NCBI RefSeq assembly: GCF_022811845.1
Contig: NZ_CP064269.1
Coordinates: forward strand, 12,712-76,711
DNA from: Bacillus pseudomycoides
Lineage (GTDB): Bacteria > Bacillota > Bacilli > Bacillales > Bacillaceae_G
Length of the DNA stretch: 64,000 nucleotides
Reading direction: 5' to 3'
The translations under genes and the position numbers were made by a program. The number at the start of each line of letters is the position of its first letter. Position 1 is the first letter of the stretch. The notes below the pieces were generated by a model. That model ran no database searches, was not told the origin of the DNA, and worked only from the letters and a program-made list of their open reading frames with translations. This document shows positions 25,746 to 34,080 of this stretch, piece by piece.

Positions 25746-26370
25746 CCTTGTAATGAAAGACTTTATGCTAGTCAAAAAACATTTCTTAATTTTACTTGTT
25801 TTTGCAGCTATCGCTCCTATTTATGTTTCTACACAACTACAATTAAACGATGGCGGTCTTGTTGGCTTTCTTTTAACAGTAATTTTGATGGAGCAAATTT
25901 TATTTGGTACGATATCCAAATTTGAGGATCAGTACAAGGGGGCGGCTTTACTTTGTGCAACTCCATACACACGAAATGCATTTGTAAAAGCAAAATATCT
26001 CTTTCTTTTTGTAATTTTCATTTGTGTCTCCATCATCCGTATTATTACGACAATTATCATACCATCGGGTATAGAAAAACTCAGCATAAACGCTCTTGGA
26101 ATAACATTTCTAATTGTTAGTATTTTATTTGGTATACTACTCCCTGTTCAATTTAAATTCGGTTATGACAAAACAAAAATAATAACATTTTTTACTGTCT
26201 TTTTAATACCTTTTGTCGCTCCTACTCTTATAAAGGGACACTTTGATTTTACAATTACCTTTCCATTTCCACCAATTGTTCTGGCATGGATGCCTTGTTT
26301 TATCTCAATAGTTATTAGTCTTATATCAATGATGATATCTCTAAAAATATATGCAAAAAAGGATTTATAA
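25735..26370 (+). CDS. ABC-2 type permease, 211 aa
   Basis: Six hydrophobic segments (about residues 15-30, 38-55, 85-103, 113-133, 143-160, 178-200). It is the size of single-permease ABC-2 partners of YtrB-like ATPases. ATG 25735 is translationally coupled to the ATPase gene. The substrate cannot be read from sequence; antibiotic or bacteriocin export or immunity is the common role. Confidence 0.8.
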   Translation: MLINLVMKDFMLVKKHFLILLVFAAIAPIYVSTQLQLNDGGLVGFLLTVILMEQILFGTISKFEDQYKGAALLCATPYTRNAFVKAKYLFLFVIFICVSIIRIITTIIIPSGIEKLSINALGITFLIVSILFGILLPVQFKFGYDKTKIITFFTVFLIPFVAPTLIKGHFDFTITFPFPPIVLAWMPCFISIVISLISMMISLKIYAKKDL

Positions 26371-26399
26371 TTAAATTTTAAATATAATAGGGATAGCTG

Positions 26400-26440
26400 T
26401 TAAAGGAAATATTTAGTATCGTAAAGATTTCCTTTTTTCA
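26400..26440 (+). terminator. Terminator after ABC operon
   Basis: AAAGGAAAT and ATTTCCTTT form a 9-bp stem followed by TTTTC. An outer stem AGGGATAGCTG/CAGCCATCCCT wraps it. Confidence 0.7.
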
Positions 26441-26644
26441 GCCATCCCTGTTAAAAATTCAGGTTCCCCTTGTTATATACCTTTTTCTTAATTAAGTAGA
26501 TTTTATGAATATTGAAATGAATCAAGTCTTTAAATCATTAGTCTTCTTAATTTCTCTTTTCATTAAAGGATACCACTCCAACGCCATCAAGCTAATAAAT
26601 TCATTGTTCCCCAAGACGTTGAGCTGGATCCATATGGATAACTA

Positions 26645-26712
26645 TGGAAAGGTAAAATTTTCGTTTTGGGGATATCTCAAAATCTTAGCTTGATGGCTAT
26701 GGGGTCACGCCA
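26645..26712. mobile_element. IS231-type right end facing a second IS231-type left end
   Basis: TTTCGTTTTGGGGATATCTC, then TTAGCTTGATGGCTATG, is a right end. It is followed by GGGTCACGCCA and then CATCGCTATCAAGCTAAGC, a left end. Only about 12 bases (GGGGTCACGCCA) lie between the two tips, the size of one IS231 target duplication. The stretch 26441-26645 holds nothing else; a 62-codon frame there is not credible. Confidence 0.6.
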
Positions 26713-26841
26713 CATCGCTATCAAGCTAAGCTTATACAACGTCAATTATAGTAGAGGTTATTTCTTTTTTCTAAAGGCTACGTGTAGGGAATTTAAAGAT
26801 TTGCATACGAAATAAACCCTAACGGGTTTCATTTTTTTGAT

Positions 26842-28272
26842 TTAAGCCGCTTGATTATCAGACATGGTACAATTGTAAACGACACCTAATATATCAAAGA
26901 CTGTTTTCTTCTCATACCTATGAGATTTTCGCCCGTTTTGCTGTAGGAGGTTGAACAGGCGAATTAGAACCTTTGATAGCTCTTGGGTGTCTTTCTGTAT
27001 AGCTTGGAAAAGAAGAAGAAAGTAATCTTTAATCATATATATGGCCTTATATTCACTCAGTTCTCGTTTCTTTTTCATAAGAAGTAATTGCCGCATTTGA
27101 AACATGGTAGAAGAACAGAGTAGAATGGCAATCAGTTGTCCATACAAATGGCATTCCAATCGTTCTCGTTTTATCTTTTTACAATGATGAATATGAAAGA
27201 ATGATTTCCACGTTTTAAATAAAATCTCGATTTGCCAACGTAAAGAATACCAATCATGTACTTGTCCCATCGGGACAATATCTGTAGGGGTATTTGTCGT
27301 ATATACATTGATACCGCTAAGTCGTTTACTACGAGCAGAATACTTCATTCCTTTCTTTTTTTCTCTTACAGTTTGATCTTGTAATCGTTTTTGTTGTTGT
27401 TCTTTTGTTAGTCGATGAACAATCACACGAGTTGGGACTTTATCAGTCATTCCTACATAAGCGTTGGATATTTCACATGTTTGTCCTGGTTGAAGAGAGT
27501 TCATTAAAACCTCCATATCTATCTGGATATACTCTGTAACTTTCTTGATTCTGCCATCTTGAAAATAATCAGGGTTAGGATTTTTTTGATAAATACGTGT
27601 ATTCGATTTGATACGTGAGATATAATAAGCCTTTTTATCTTGTATATGTTGAAGATCTTTCAAATGAAAATAACCTAAATCTCGGATACATAAATCATTC
27701 GCTGTTACAGTTGGGACACACAGGGAACCGTAGGTTCGATCATGTTGTTTACCTGGACCTGTATGAATATGAAGGAACTGTCCACTTAATAAATCATACT
27801 CAAGCTGAATCTTTACTCCCGCTGTATGGCTGCATCCTCCTGCACCCGGATAAACGAATGAAAAGGGATCTGGAAGTTGAAATGCAGTGGAATCTAAGAT
27901 ACGAATACGCTTAAAACTAGAATTATATGAAGAAGAAAACAGCCTAGGTGAAAATAATTTTTGGTTCAGAAGTTTAGCTAATATTTGTTGTAGAAACTGC
28001 ACGGCTGCGGAGTTAAATCTTTGATTTAGTCCTTCAGGACTTATGAGTACTTCTGTTGATGCTTCTAAACAACTACATAACTGGGTTAAGGAAGTTTTTG
28101 CTACACTTTGGCTTAGCCATACGCATAAAGCTACTAAATCTTTTGCTTGGTATTTACTGGTTCGTTGCACAAAGCCAACATCTCTAGCAAGATTTCGTAA
28201 GATATTAGGGGATAAAAAGCTTTGAATTTCTTGAGCAAATAGTTGTAATTCATCAGATACAGAAATAGACAT
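26842..28272 (-). CDS. IS231-family (IS4) transposase, 476 aa
   Basis: Full length and open. RIRILDSTAFQLP, LCIRDLGYFHLKDL and YSLRWQIEILFKTWKSFFHI give the DDE residues and the YREK signature. It is closely related to but distinct from the copy at 21599. The leader upstream (GCCATCCTTTCC...AACGTTTTTT) is shared by both and by a remnant at 44205-44290. Confidence 0.93.
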   Translation of the reverse strand: MSISVSDELQLFAQEIQSFLSPNILRNLARDVGFVQRTSKYQAKDLVALCVWLSQSVAKTSLTQLCSCLEASTEVLISPEGLNQRFNSAAVQFLQQILAKLLNQKLFSPRLFSSSYNSSFKRIRILDSTAFQLPDPFSFVYPGAGGCSHTAGVKIQLEYDLLSGQFLHIHTGPGKQHDRTYGSLCVPTVTANDLCIRDLGYFHLKDLQHIQDKKAYYISRIKSNTRIYQKNPNPDYFQDGRIKKVTEYIQIDMEVLMNSLQPGQTCEISNAYVGMTDKVPTRVIVHRLTKEQQQKRLQDQTVREKKKGMKYSARSKRLSGINVYTTNTPTDIVPMGQVHDWYSLRWQIEILFKTWKSFFHIHHCKKIKRERLECHLYGQLIAILLCSSTMFQMRQLLLMKKKRELSEYKAIYMIKDYFLLLFQAIQKDTQELSKVLIRLFNLLQQNGRKSHRYEKKTVFDILGVVYNCTMSDNQAA

Positions 28273-28372
28273 ACAAAAACGCCATCCTTTCCTATAATTC
28301 TATATAAAAGATAACGTTTTTTTGTGTTCTTGTGACGATATTTTATAAGTGATTTTATTTTAGAAAACGGCG

Positions 28373-28403
28373 TTGACTCTCTAGTTACAGGAGACTTTAT
28401 AAT
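28373..28403 (+). promoter_or_regulatory. MerR-type promoter with 19-bp spacer
   Basis: TTGACT (28373-28378), a 19-base spacer and TATAAT (28398-28403). The spacer holds the dyad CTCTCTAGTTACAGGAG. The over-long spacer with a dyad between the boxes is the hallmark of MerR-activated promoters, so the downstream MerR protein probably activates its own operon. Confidence 0.8.
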
Positions 28404-28427
28404 GAAAAAGAAGAGAGGGAAGAATAA

Positions 28428-29405
28428 ATGCAAACTTATTATACAATTGGTGAAGCTGCGAAAATGGCTGGAACAACTGTGCAAACTGTTCGGTATTACA
28501 GTGACATAGGATTATTGCAGCCTGTTTCCATTAAAGAGAGCGGTTATCGTTTATACTCTCCAAAAGAAATTTGGCAACTAAATATGATTACCACTTTACG
28601 TTCACTCGATTTTTCTTTGACGGACATTGCCAAATTACAAGAGGGAGAGGTTCCCGTTCACCAAGCAATAAAGTGGCAGTTAGAAGCGGTGAGACATCAA
28701 AAAATCCTCTATGAAAAAATGGAACAAACGTTAGAGAAAGCATCTCATATAGAAGATCCAGAAGAATCTCTTGCATTTATGCAAAAGATTGTAGAGGTGA
28801 TGAAACAAAGTGCAGAAACAAGGAAAGAATACTTGATGCAAAAGGTTCGTGAAAAATTAGATGAACAAATAGTCCCCCCTGACTGGTTTCAGCTACTTTT
28901 TTCAAACATTCATCAATCAATAGGAACCTTAGAGGATATCTCAACAGAACAAGCTGTCATCTGGCATAAAATCAAGGAATTATGGGATGCTCCTGAATTT
29001 GTTACGGAGTTTCAAGAACATCTGTCTCCTTTTACTGAAAAACTAAACAATACTAAAATCCAAAGTAGTTACTACTATCAAGTATTAAACCAAATTCTAT
29101 TAGAGGTTATATATTGCTTAGAATCGAATGTTGCCTACACTGATACAAAAATGCAATCTTTGGTTATTACTTTGTTACAGACATTAGCAAATATGCTCCA
29201 AACGAAATATTCTACTAAGTTTGTTCAAAACATGTATCCAACCATTCAATACTTCACTTCTAAGAGAGGAAAGCAATTTTATGTATTGTTATCAGAGTTT
29301 AACCCCGAATCAAAAAAATACCAAGAGGCTTGGGATCATATCTATAATTGTTACTTCTGGATGCTAGAACATGAAAAGTTTGTCTTTATAACAAAGGAGG
29401 AGTAA
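28428..29405 (+). CDS. MerR-family regulator, 325 aa
   Basis: Residues 3-72 are a typical MerR domain (YYTIGEAAKMAGTTVQTVRY, YSDIGLLQP, SGYRLYSPKEIWQLN), then a coiled-coil dimerisation helix to about 120. The 200-residue C-terminal part is helical and resembles the TipAS-like/large effector parts of multidrug-binding MerR proteins. It ends 2 bases before the hydrolase start, so it is one operon. Passenger of the IS231-type unit. Confidence 0.85.
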   Translation: MQTYYTIGEAAKMAGTTVQTVRYYSDIGLLQPVSIKESGYRLYSPKEIWQLNMITTLRSLDFSLTDIAKLQEGEVPVHQAIKWQLEAVRHQKILYEKMEQTLEKASHIEDPEESLAFMQKIVEVMKQSAETRKEYLMQKVREKLDEQIVPPDWFQLLFSNIHQSIGTLEDISTEQAVIWHKIKELWDAPEFVTEFQEHLSPFTEKLNNTKIQSSYYYQVLNQILLEVIYCLESNVAYTDTKMQSLVITLLQTLANMLQTKYSTKFVQNMYPTIQYFTSKRGKQFYVLLSEFNPESKKYQEAWDHIYNCYFWMLEHEKFVFITKEE

Positions 29406-29407
29406 TA

Positions 29408-30643
29408 GTGAGAAAAACTGTTATGGTAAGTAAACAGATAAGTACAGTATTAGGAGAACCTTTCTTTATAGAATTTAGTGGATTAGAGTCAGAGCAAAAT
29501 ATACGTATTGATGCAAAAACCAAAGATAGTGCAAATCGAGTTTGGAAATCTTGGGCAACCTGGCAAGCGGATATAAATGGAGAACTAAACATAGTAATTA
29601 ACATACCTAGCGAGGGGTCTTATCAAGGAATAGATGCTTATGAGCTTATTTATGGAATGGAGCTCGTTGAGCCGTCTTTTCCACCTTACTTTCTACAAGA
29701 TGAAATGCAAAAACTAACCATTTCTTTGTGTATCACTCTAGAAGATCAAATTCTTGAAGAAATGGATATCACATTTGACTTATACCAAACAGACGTAACT
29801 CAAATAGAGATACAAGAAAATTTTTTAGGAAAATTCTTTCTTCCTAAAAAATTAAAAGGTTCACTTCCTGCAGTTCTTGTATTGGGAGGATCTTTAGGTG
29901 GTTTCAACTGGTCAGAGCAAGTAGCTAATTATTTAGCTTCTCATGGTTATGCTGCACTGGCTGTCGCATACTTTGATTGGAATGGATCACATTTGTTACC
30001 CAACCAGTTAGCAAATGTACCATTGGAACCATGTTTAGACGCAATGAAATGGTTAGCTAATCATTCCACAGTAAATCCTAATAAACTTGGTATCATTGGC
30101 TATTCTAAAGGAGCAGAATTAGCATTACTCCTTGCTTCAAAATTAGAAAAAACTGATCTTCAATCTTTAGTTACATTATCTCCCAGTTCCCATATATTTG
30201 CTGGATTTTCCATGGAAGAAGCGCTCAACACATCTTCGTGGAGTTATCAAGGGGTGCCTGTACCTTATCTTCCTTATCCGAAGACAAATCACCCCCTCTA
30301 TGAAACTAATCTCTATCATTTACATAGCGAAGCGATAAAACAATCCTCTCAAGAAATATGGGAACAAGCTAGAATTTCCGTAGAAAAAATAGAATCCCCT
30401 ATGTTAGTTGTCACAGGTATGAAAGATTCAACTTGGCCATCAGTGGAAATGGTGGATACTATAGAAGCCCAAACTTCTTCAAAATTGATAAAAAAAGTAA
30501 TACTACAAGAAGCCGGACATGATTTCACCCTTCCCTATTTGCCAATCGTTACAAACAATGATAATTTGCAAAAGAAAGAGATTGAATTAGCTAGACGAAA
30601 AACATGGGATAATGTACGAGAGTTTCTGAAACAAACATTATAA
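29408..30643 (+). CDS. BAAT-type acyl-CoA thioester hydrolase-like protein, 411 aa
   Basis: GTG 29408 follows AAAGGAGGAG. Residues 10-125 form the N-terminal beta-sandwich of the acyl-CoA thioester hydrolase/BAAT family. The rest is an alpha/beta hydrolase with LVLGGSLGGFNW (oxyanion region), nucleophile in GYSKGAE at about Ser233, Asp in TGMKDSTWPS and His in EAGHDFTLPY. The full catalytic triad is present. Bacillus homologues are linked to detoxification or macrolide-type ester cleavage, but the substrate is not known. It is regulated by the adjacent MerR gene. Confidence 0.85.
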   Translation: MRKTVMVSKQISTVLGEPFFIEFSGLESEQNIRIDAKTKDSANRVWKSWATWQADINGELNIVINIPSEGSYQGIDAYELIYGMELVEPSFPPYFLQDEMQKLTISLCITLEDQILEEMDITFDLYQTDVTQIEIQENFLGKFFLPKKLKGSLPAVLVLGGSLGGFNWSEQVANYLASHGYAALAVAYFDWNGSHLLPNQLANVPLEPCLDAMKWLANHSTVNPNKLGIIGYSKGAELALLLASKLEKTDLQSLVTLSPSSHIFAGFSMEEALNTSSWSYQGVPVPYLPYPKTNHPLYETNLYHLHSEAIKQSSQEIWEQARISVEKIESPMLVVTGMKDSTWPSVEMVDTIEAQTSSKLIKKVILQEAGHDFTLPYLPIVTNNDNLQKKEIELARRKTWDNVREFLKQTL

Positions 30644-30741
30644 AGAATAGGTCATAAAGCCTATTTAGGTGTAAGTATAGTAAATATAAAAAAATGTATG
30701 GGCAATTCCCATTTAATTTTCAGGAAAATCTACTTGTTGGT

Positions 30742-30813
30742 GAAAAATATACTATTCCTTCTGAATTGGTATGTATGGTGATCTCAATTAAAAGAATAGT
30801 ATATTTTTTTCGT
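30742..30813 (+). terminator. Long hairpin near right end of IS231-type unit
   Basis: AAAAATATACTATTC and GAATAGTATATTTTT form a perfect 15-bp stem with a T run after it, about 100 bases after the hydrolase stop. It probably ends the MerR-hydrolase transcript. Confidence 0.65.
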
Positions 30814-30952
30814 CTTGGGGGGAATTCTTTTTCTTGGCTTGATAGCGATGTGGTAGGACCCCTTAAACAAATATTCACTCCAGAAAGCCTGAATTGCGGA
30901 TCCACACAATACATAACGATCTTCAGCAAACGGGCGCTTTAATGGAGCAACG

Positions 30953-30998
30953 AAAAAAGCCTAATTTCTCAATTTTAATGAGAAATTGGGCTTTTTAT
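30953..30998. terminator. Bidirectional hairpin terminator
   Basis: AAAAGCCTAATTTCTC and GAGAAATTGGGCTTTT form a 16-bp stem with one G-T wobble and flanking A/T runs. It separates the IS231-type unit from the secreted-protein gene on the other strand. Confidence 0.75.
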
Positions 30999-31079
30999 AT
31001 TTACTTATAGTGCAAAATAGCGCTTAAAATAGGTGCAAAATAACTCCTAAAGTGACAACTTAAACAACCAAGCTTGGTT

Positions 31080-31412
31080 TTATTTTTCTTTTATAAAAAA
31101 GAATCCTGTCCCTTCTTTTTGTGGTACAAATCCTTCTTCAGCTGACATATTTTCTACCATGTCTTGTTCTTCTTTTGTTATAACTGTCGTATAATCCCTA
31201 TCTTCTAAATTCAACATATTTTCTCTAGCATCTTGTTCTTCCCTCGTTGTAACTCTAAAAGTATCTCCTTTATTAGTGTCTGCTTGTTCTAAAGATACTT
31301 CTTCACTGTGTGCAGATACCTTTGTACTTTGTAAATCTTTATCTTTCATAAAATCAATTGATAATGTAAGAGCTCCTGTAAAACAAAGAATTAAAACTAA
31401 TTTTCTTTTCAT
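31080..31412 (-). CDS. Small secreted protein with EEQD repeat, 110 aa
   Basis: ATG 31412 follows ATAGGAGG. An upstream in-frame ATG is less likely. A basic N-terminus and hydrophobic stretch (MKRKLVLILCFTGALTLS) form a signal peptide or anchor. Two copies of a short repeat follow: VTTREEQDARENM and VITKEEQDMVENM. No enzyme motif is visible. It lies near the type VII lipase locus on the same strand. Confidence 0.6.
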   Translation of the reverse strand: MKRKLVLILCFTGALTLSIDFMKDKDLQSTKVSAHSEEVSLEQADTNKGDTFRVTTREEQDARENMLNLEDRDYTTVITKEEQDMVENMSAEEGFVPQKEGTGFFFIKEK

Positions 31413-31586
31413 AAAAAACCTCCTATATTTTTCGATTCTAATTATTTGATATATATCATACCACAAATGGATTATATTACCTTATTCAACACCTTTGCCC
31501 CGTTAGTTGAACAAGTAACAATGAATATCCGATAAGTGCGGTTTACATAACCCTACTTATCAGTAGTCCATATATCTAGAAATCTC

Positions 31587-31622
31587 AAAAAGTCCCTTCA
31601 GATCTTCTGAAGAGACTTTTTC
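31587..31622 (-). terminator. Terminator at the 3' end of the small membrane gene
   Basis: AAAAGTCCCTTCAGA and TCTGAAGAGACTTTT pair with one mismatch and flanking A/T runs. It overlaps the final codons of the 31598-31822 gene. Confidence 0.65.
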
Positions 31623-31822
31623 CAATTTGAATAATAATAAATGAACTGAATTAATAAAGTTATTACTGAAACTCCAGTTAAGGTTACAAAAAAAGTTAAT
31701 CCCAAACCTGATAAATAGGTTACTATTAGCGTGATAACTACAATAGGAATTGAAGCTAAAACATTATAAAAACGTTTTTTATAAAAAAGATGATCTTTTT
31801 CATTTATATAATTATCGACCAT
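31598..31822 (-). CDS. Small membrane protein, 74 aa
   Basis: ATG 31822 follows GAGGAGG. Two hydrophobic helices (residues 22-42 and 44-64) are flanked by a charged N-terminus and a basic C-terminus. It lies 215 bases downstream of the WXG100-like gene and may belong to the same locus as an accessory or immunity protein, but position is the only evidence. Confidence 0.55.
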   Translation of the reverse strand: MVDNYINEKDHLFYKKRFYNVLASIPIVVITLIVTYLSGLGLTFFVTLTGVSVITLLIQFIYYYSNWKKSLQKI

Positions 31823-32037
31823 AAAAATCCTCCTCTTTCTTTTCTAAACTTCATGTATATTCACATTAATAAAACACCTAAATTTTACCACATTATGAGA
31901 TATTATTAACATAATTCCCGTTATCAGAAGTTGTTCAGCGTCAGTTACGACGAGCCGGCACTCACACCCAAAAACAAGGAAAAAGCAAACATAAATAACA
32001 CTATAAAATTAGAAATGAGCTTCAATATGAACTATCA

Positions 32038-32337
32038 TTAATACTTTGGACCCATCATTATAAATTGATTTGCAAAATTCTCCATTGCTCTTCTATATTT
32101 TTCTAAATCACCTTGTATCCTTTGAAATTCATCAATTCTATATGTAAGCTTATCATCTACTTCATTCAGCCTTTTTTCAATTTCTATTGAAGTATTTCCT
32201 TTCCAGTTATGAGATAATAGTGTTTTAATAGAGTATAGTTTTGTTTTATGATTCTCTAAATCTTCTATACATTTAACCAGTTGATTTGTAGCATTCATTA
32301 CATCTACAGAGTGGTTAATAACATCATAATTTTTCAT
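32038..32337 (-). CDS. WXG100-like helical hairpin protein, 99 aa
   Basis: A predicted two-helix protein with NWKG at the turn (residues 44-47), flanking long helices and no signal peptide. This is the layout of WXG100/EsxA-like and LXG-associated small proteins. AAAGGAG precedes ATG 32337. It follows the lipase gene by 18 bases. In type VII secretion such partners bind the LXG-like domain of the toxin and target it to the membrane channel. Confidence 0.7.
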   Translation of the reverse strand: MKNYDVINHSVDVMNATNQLVKCIEDLENHKTKLYSIKTLLSHNWKGNTSIEIEKRLNEVDDKLTYRIDEFQRIQGDLEKYRRAMENFANQFIMMGPKY

Positions 32338-32355
32338 TTAATGATCTCCTTTCTG

Positions 32356-33459
32356 TTACCCTTGATTATCCACTCGTTCAAATTCATTTGCTTTTTGATC
32401 TATAAAGTCTGCTACTGAATGAAGGGGTTCCATATAACCTCTTTGGAAACCATAAACAGCATAAGTAATCGTATTAATTAAATTCCCATCTACGCTAGCT
32501 GGCGATTGATGTAATACATTTATTATTTTTTGACTTGCTTCCGTTATCTTTTGGTTGATATCCTCAATTTCATTTTTTAAATCCCGTGCAATTTGTTTGA
32601 TATCTTCAACTTTTAATTGGATTTCAGTTCCTTTGGCCTGTTGAATAACGCCATCCGATTTTGATTCTAATATGGCTCGTCCATCGGAATGAAACATACC
32701 CTCAAATGTATCCATTGGATGTTCTCCCATAAATAAAAGACCAAGAAGACCATGAGATGTTCCATTGCTTTCTACTAAGAATTGTTTACCAATCGGTTTT
32801 GCGCCAAATTGTTCAAAATTCCCTACAGCATCTTTTTTATGAGTAAAGTCGGTTGCTTTATTTTCCATTAGGCCTTGATCAACTCGTTTTTTTGCTTCAT
32901 CACTTAATAATCTATAAACATTTGGTGCAGCATATGTTGTTGTATGACAATTTCTTTCTGCCGCTACATATTGAGCTTCTGCGGCTCCTTTACTATGTCC
33001 AGTAGTATGAACAGAAGTCGGTTCATATTTTTTATTCACTTTATCCACAAATTCTAGCGCACTGTCAAATGATGTAGGGAATTTTTGTATCTCTCCACCT
33101 ACTACACCCCATTTTTCTTTCATTCCAAGCGTAATTTGATCTATGTCTGTAGATAGATCTCCATCAAATTTACCAAATTCTGTTCCGCGGAATGAATAGA
33201 TAATCTCATCATATTGTGTTCTGCTTGGATCATAATCTTTGGCAGGTACGACAGCGATAGCTTGCAGCCCGTTTTTTTCTTCGGTTTTATCGGTTTTATT
33301 GGTATCAATGCATTCTATAACTCTCCAAACTTTACCGTTACTTCCTTCTATTTTCGCTCCTACTTCTAAATAATCATCATCATAAACTTGATCTGATAGC
33401 TGGTAATAATCTTCATCTGTGGCAATCGAATTTTCTTCGAATTCATTCATATGTTTCAA
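32356..33459 (-). CDS. Probable type VII-secreted lipase toxin with C-terminal LXG-like domain
   Basis: The N-terminal about 250 residues form a lipase_3-like alpha/beta hydrolase: IIYSFRGTEF (oxyanion region), then TTGHSKGAAEAQY with nucleophile Ser156, then candidate Asp and His near HKKDAVGN and GTSHGLLG. There is no signal peptide. Residues 265-367 are a long helical region (VEDIKQIARDLKNEIEDINQ) like an LXG targeting domain placed at the C-terminus. This reversed order is known for the Staphylococcus aureus lipase toxin TslA. The WXG100-like partner follows, and a DUF1433 gene is divergent, completing a toxin-partner-immunity set. Start TTG 33459 or ATG 33450. Confidence 0.72.
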   Translation of the reverse strand: MKHMNEFEENSIATDEDYYQLSDQVYDDDYLEVGAKIEGSNGKVWRVIECIDTNKTDKTEEKNGLQAIAVVPAKDYDPSRTQYDEIIYSFRGTEFGKFDGDLSTDIDQITLGMKEKWGVVGGEIQKFPTSFDSALEFVDKVNKKYEPTSVHTTGHSKGAAEAQYVAAERNCHTTTYAAPNVYRLLSDEAKKRVDQGLMENKATDFTHKKDAVGNFEQFGAKPIGKQFLVESNGTSHGLLGLLFMGEHPMDTFEGMFHSDGRAILESKSDGVIQQAKGTEIQLKVEDIKQIARDLKNEIEDINQKITEASQKIINVLHQSPASVDGNLINTITYAVYGFQRGYMEPLHSVADFIDQKANEFERVDNQG

Positions 33460-33508
33460 CTCATTTCATGGTATATTTTTACTATATCCAAAATTAAGGG
33501 GATTCCAA

Positions 33509-33895
33509 ATGAAAAAAAAATTGGCAATAATATTATCCATTATTTGTATTATAACAGGAGGTTATCTAACAATGGAATATGCGAAGAAAAAAGAAAAAGA
33601 GGAACAATTTTGGAAGAAGCAAGAAGTACGGATAGAAAAATATATTCGTTATAATGTGAATGATGTGAAATCTATTACATTTACAAAAAGGGAGATTACT
33701 CCTATGGGAGTACCGCATATAAAGGGATATATAAATAAAAATGAGAAATTATGGTTTGTAGCGAGTGTTAGTACAACGAAAAATTTTGAGGATAAATTCG
33801 GATGTTCTGGTGAGTTATATGATAATTACATGAAAAAACCAGAAAAATCGGTATCAGAAATAGAAAAAGAGGAAAAAGAAAAGAAGCAAGAGTAA
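33509..33895 (+). CDS. DUF1433-type membrane-anchored protein, probable immunity
   Basis: ATG 33509 follows AAGGGG. The N-terminal helix MKKKLAIILSIICIITGGYL is an anchor or uncleaved signal without a lipobox. The body (IEKYIRYNVNDVKSITFTKR, then GVPHIKGYINKNEKLWFVAS) matches the DUF1433 pattern of Bacillus and Staphylococcus. It is divergent from the lipase gene, with about 50 bases between them. DUF1433-type proteins are, as I recall, the immunity partners of TslA-like lipases, which would act at the outer membrane face. Confidence 0.65.
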   Translation: MKKKLAIILSIICIITGGYLTMEYAKKKEKEEQFWKKQEVRIEKYIRYNVNDVKSITFTKREITPMGVPHIKGYINKNEKLWFVASVSTTKNFEDKFGCSGELYDNYMKKPEKSVSEIEKEEKEKKQE

Positions 33896-33931
33896 CTAAA
33901 CATAAATGAGAATATAGATAAAATGCTATTT

Positions 33932-33978
33932 TTTAAAGGTCTCTCGACTTGTCTGAGGGATCTTTTGTTTTTTACGTT
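33932..33978 (+). terminator. Terminator after DUF1433 gene
   Basis: AAAGGTCTCTCGACTTGTCTGAGGGATCTTTTG, an imperfect stem followed by TTTTTT. The stretch to 34080 holds nothing else recognisable. Confidence 0.55.
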
Positions 33979-34080
33979 CTAAAACGGTTTCATAACTTAT
34001 AATTTTTGATATAGGGAGAATACAAGTGAATACAAGAGAAAATATGATGAATATTCTATACATGCTCGGTTAACATAACG

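Larger units (their letters stand above)
26713..30850 (-). mobile_element. IS231-type unit carrying a MerR-hydrolase operon (MIC-like)
   Basis: The left end is CATCGCTATCAAGCTAAG at 26713. The matching inverted end is at 30833-30850 (complement CATCGCTATCAAGCCAAGAA). The flanks are also mirrored: GGGGTCACGCCA outside the left end and, reversed, GGGGTCCTACCA outside the right. The 4.1 kb unit holds the transposase and, divergent from it, a MerR regulator and an alpha/beta hydrolase. This is the layout of IS231-derived mobile insertion cassettes with passenger genes, known in B. cereus. Confidence 0.65.

Noticed and set aside
26505..26693. 62-codon frame before the second IS231-type unit
   Set aside because: Composed mainly of IS231 end sequence without a ribosome site.
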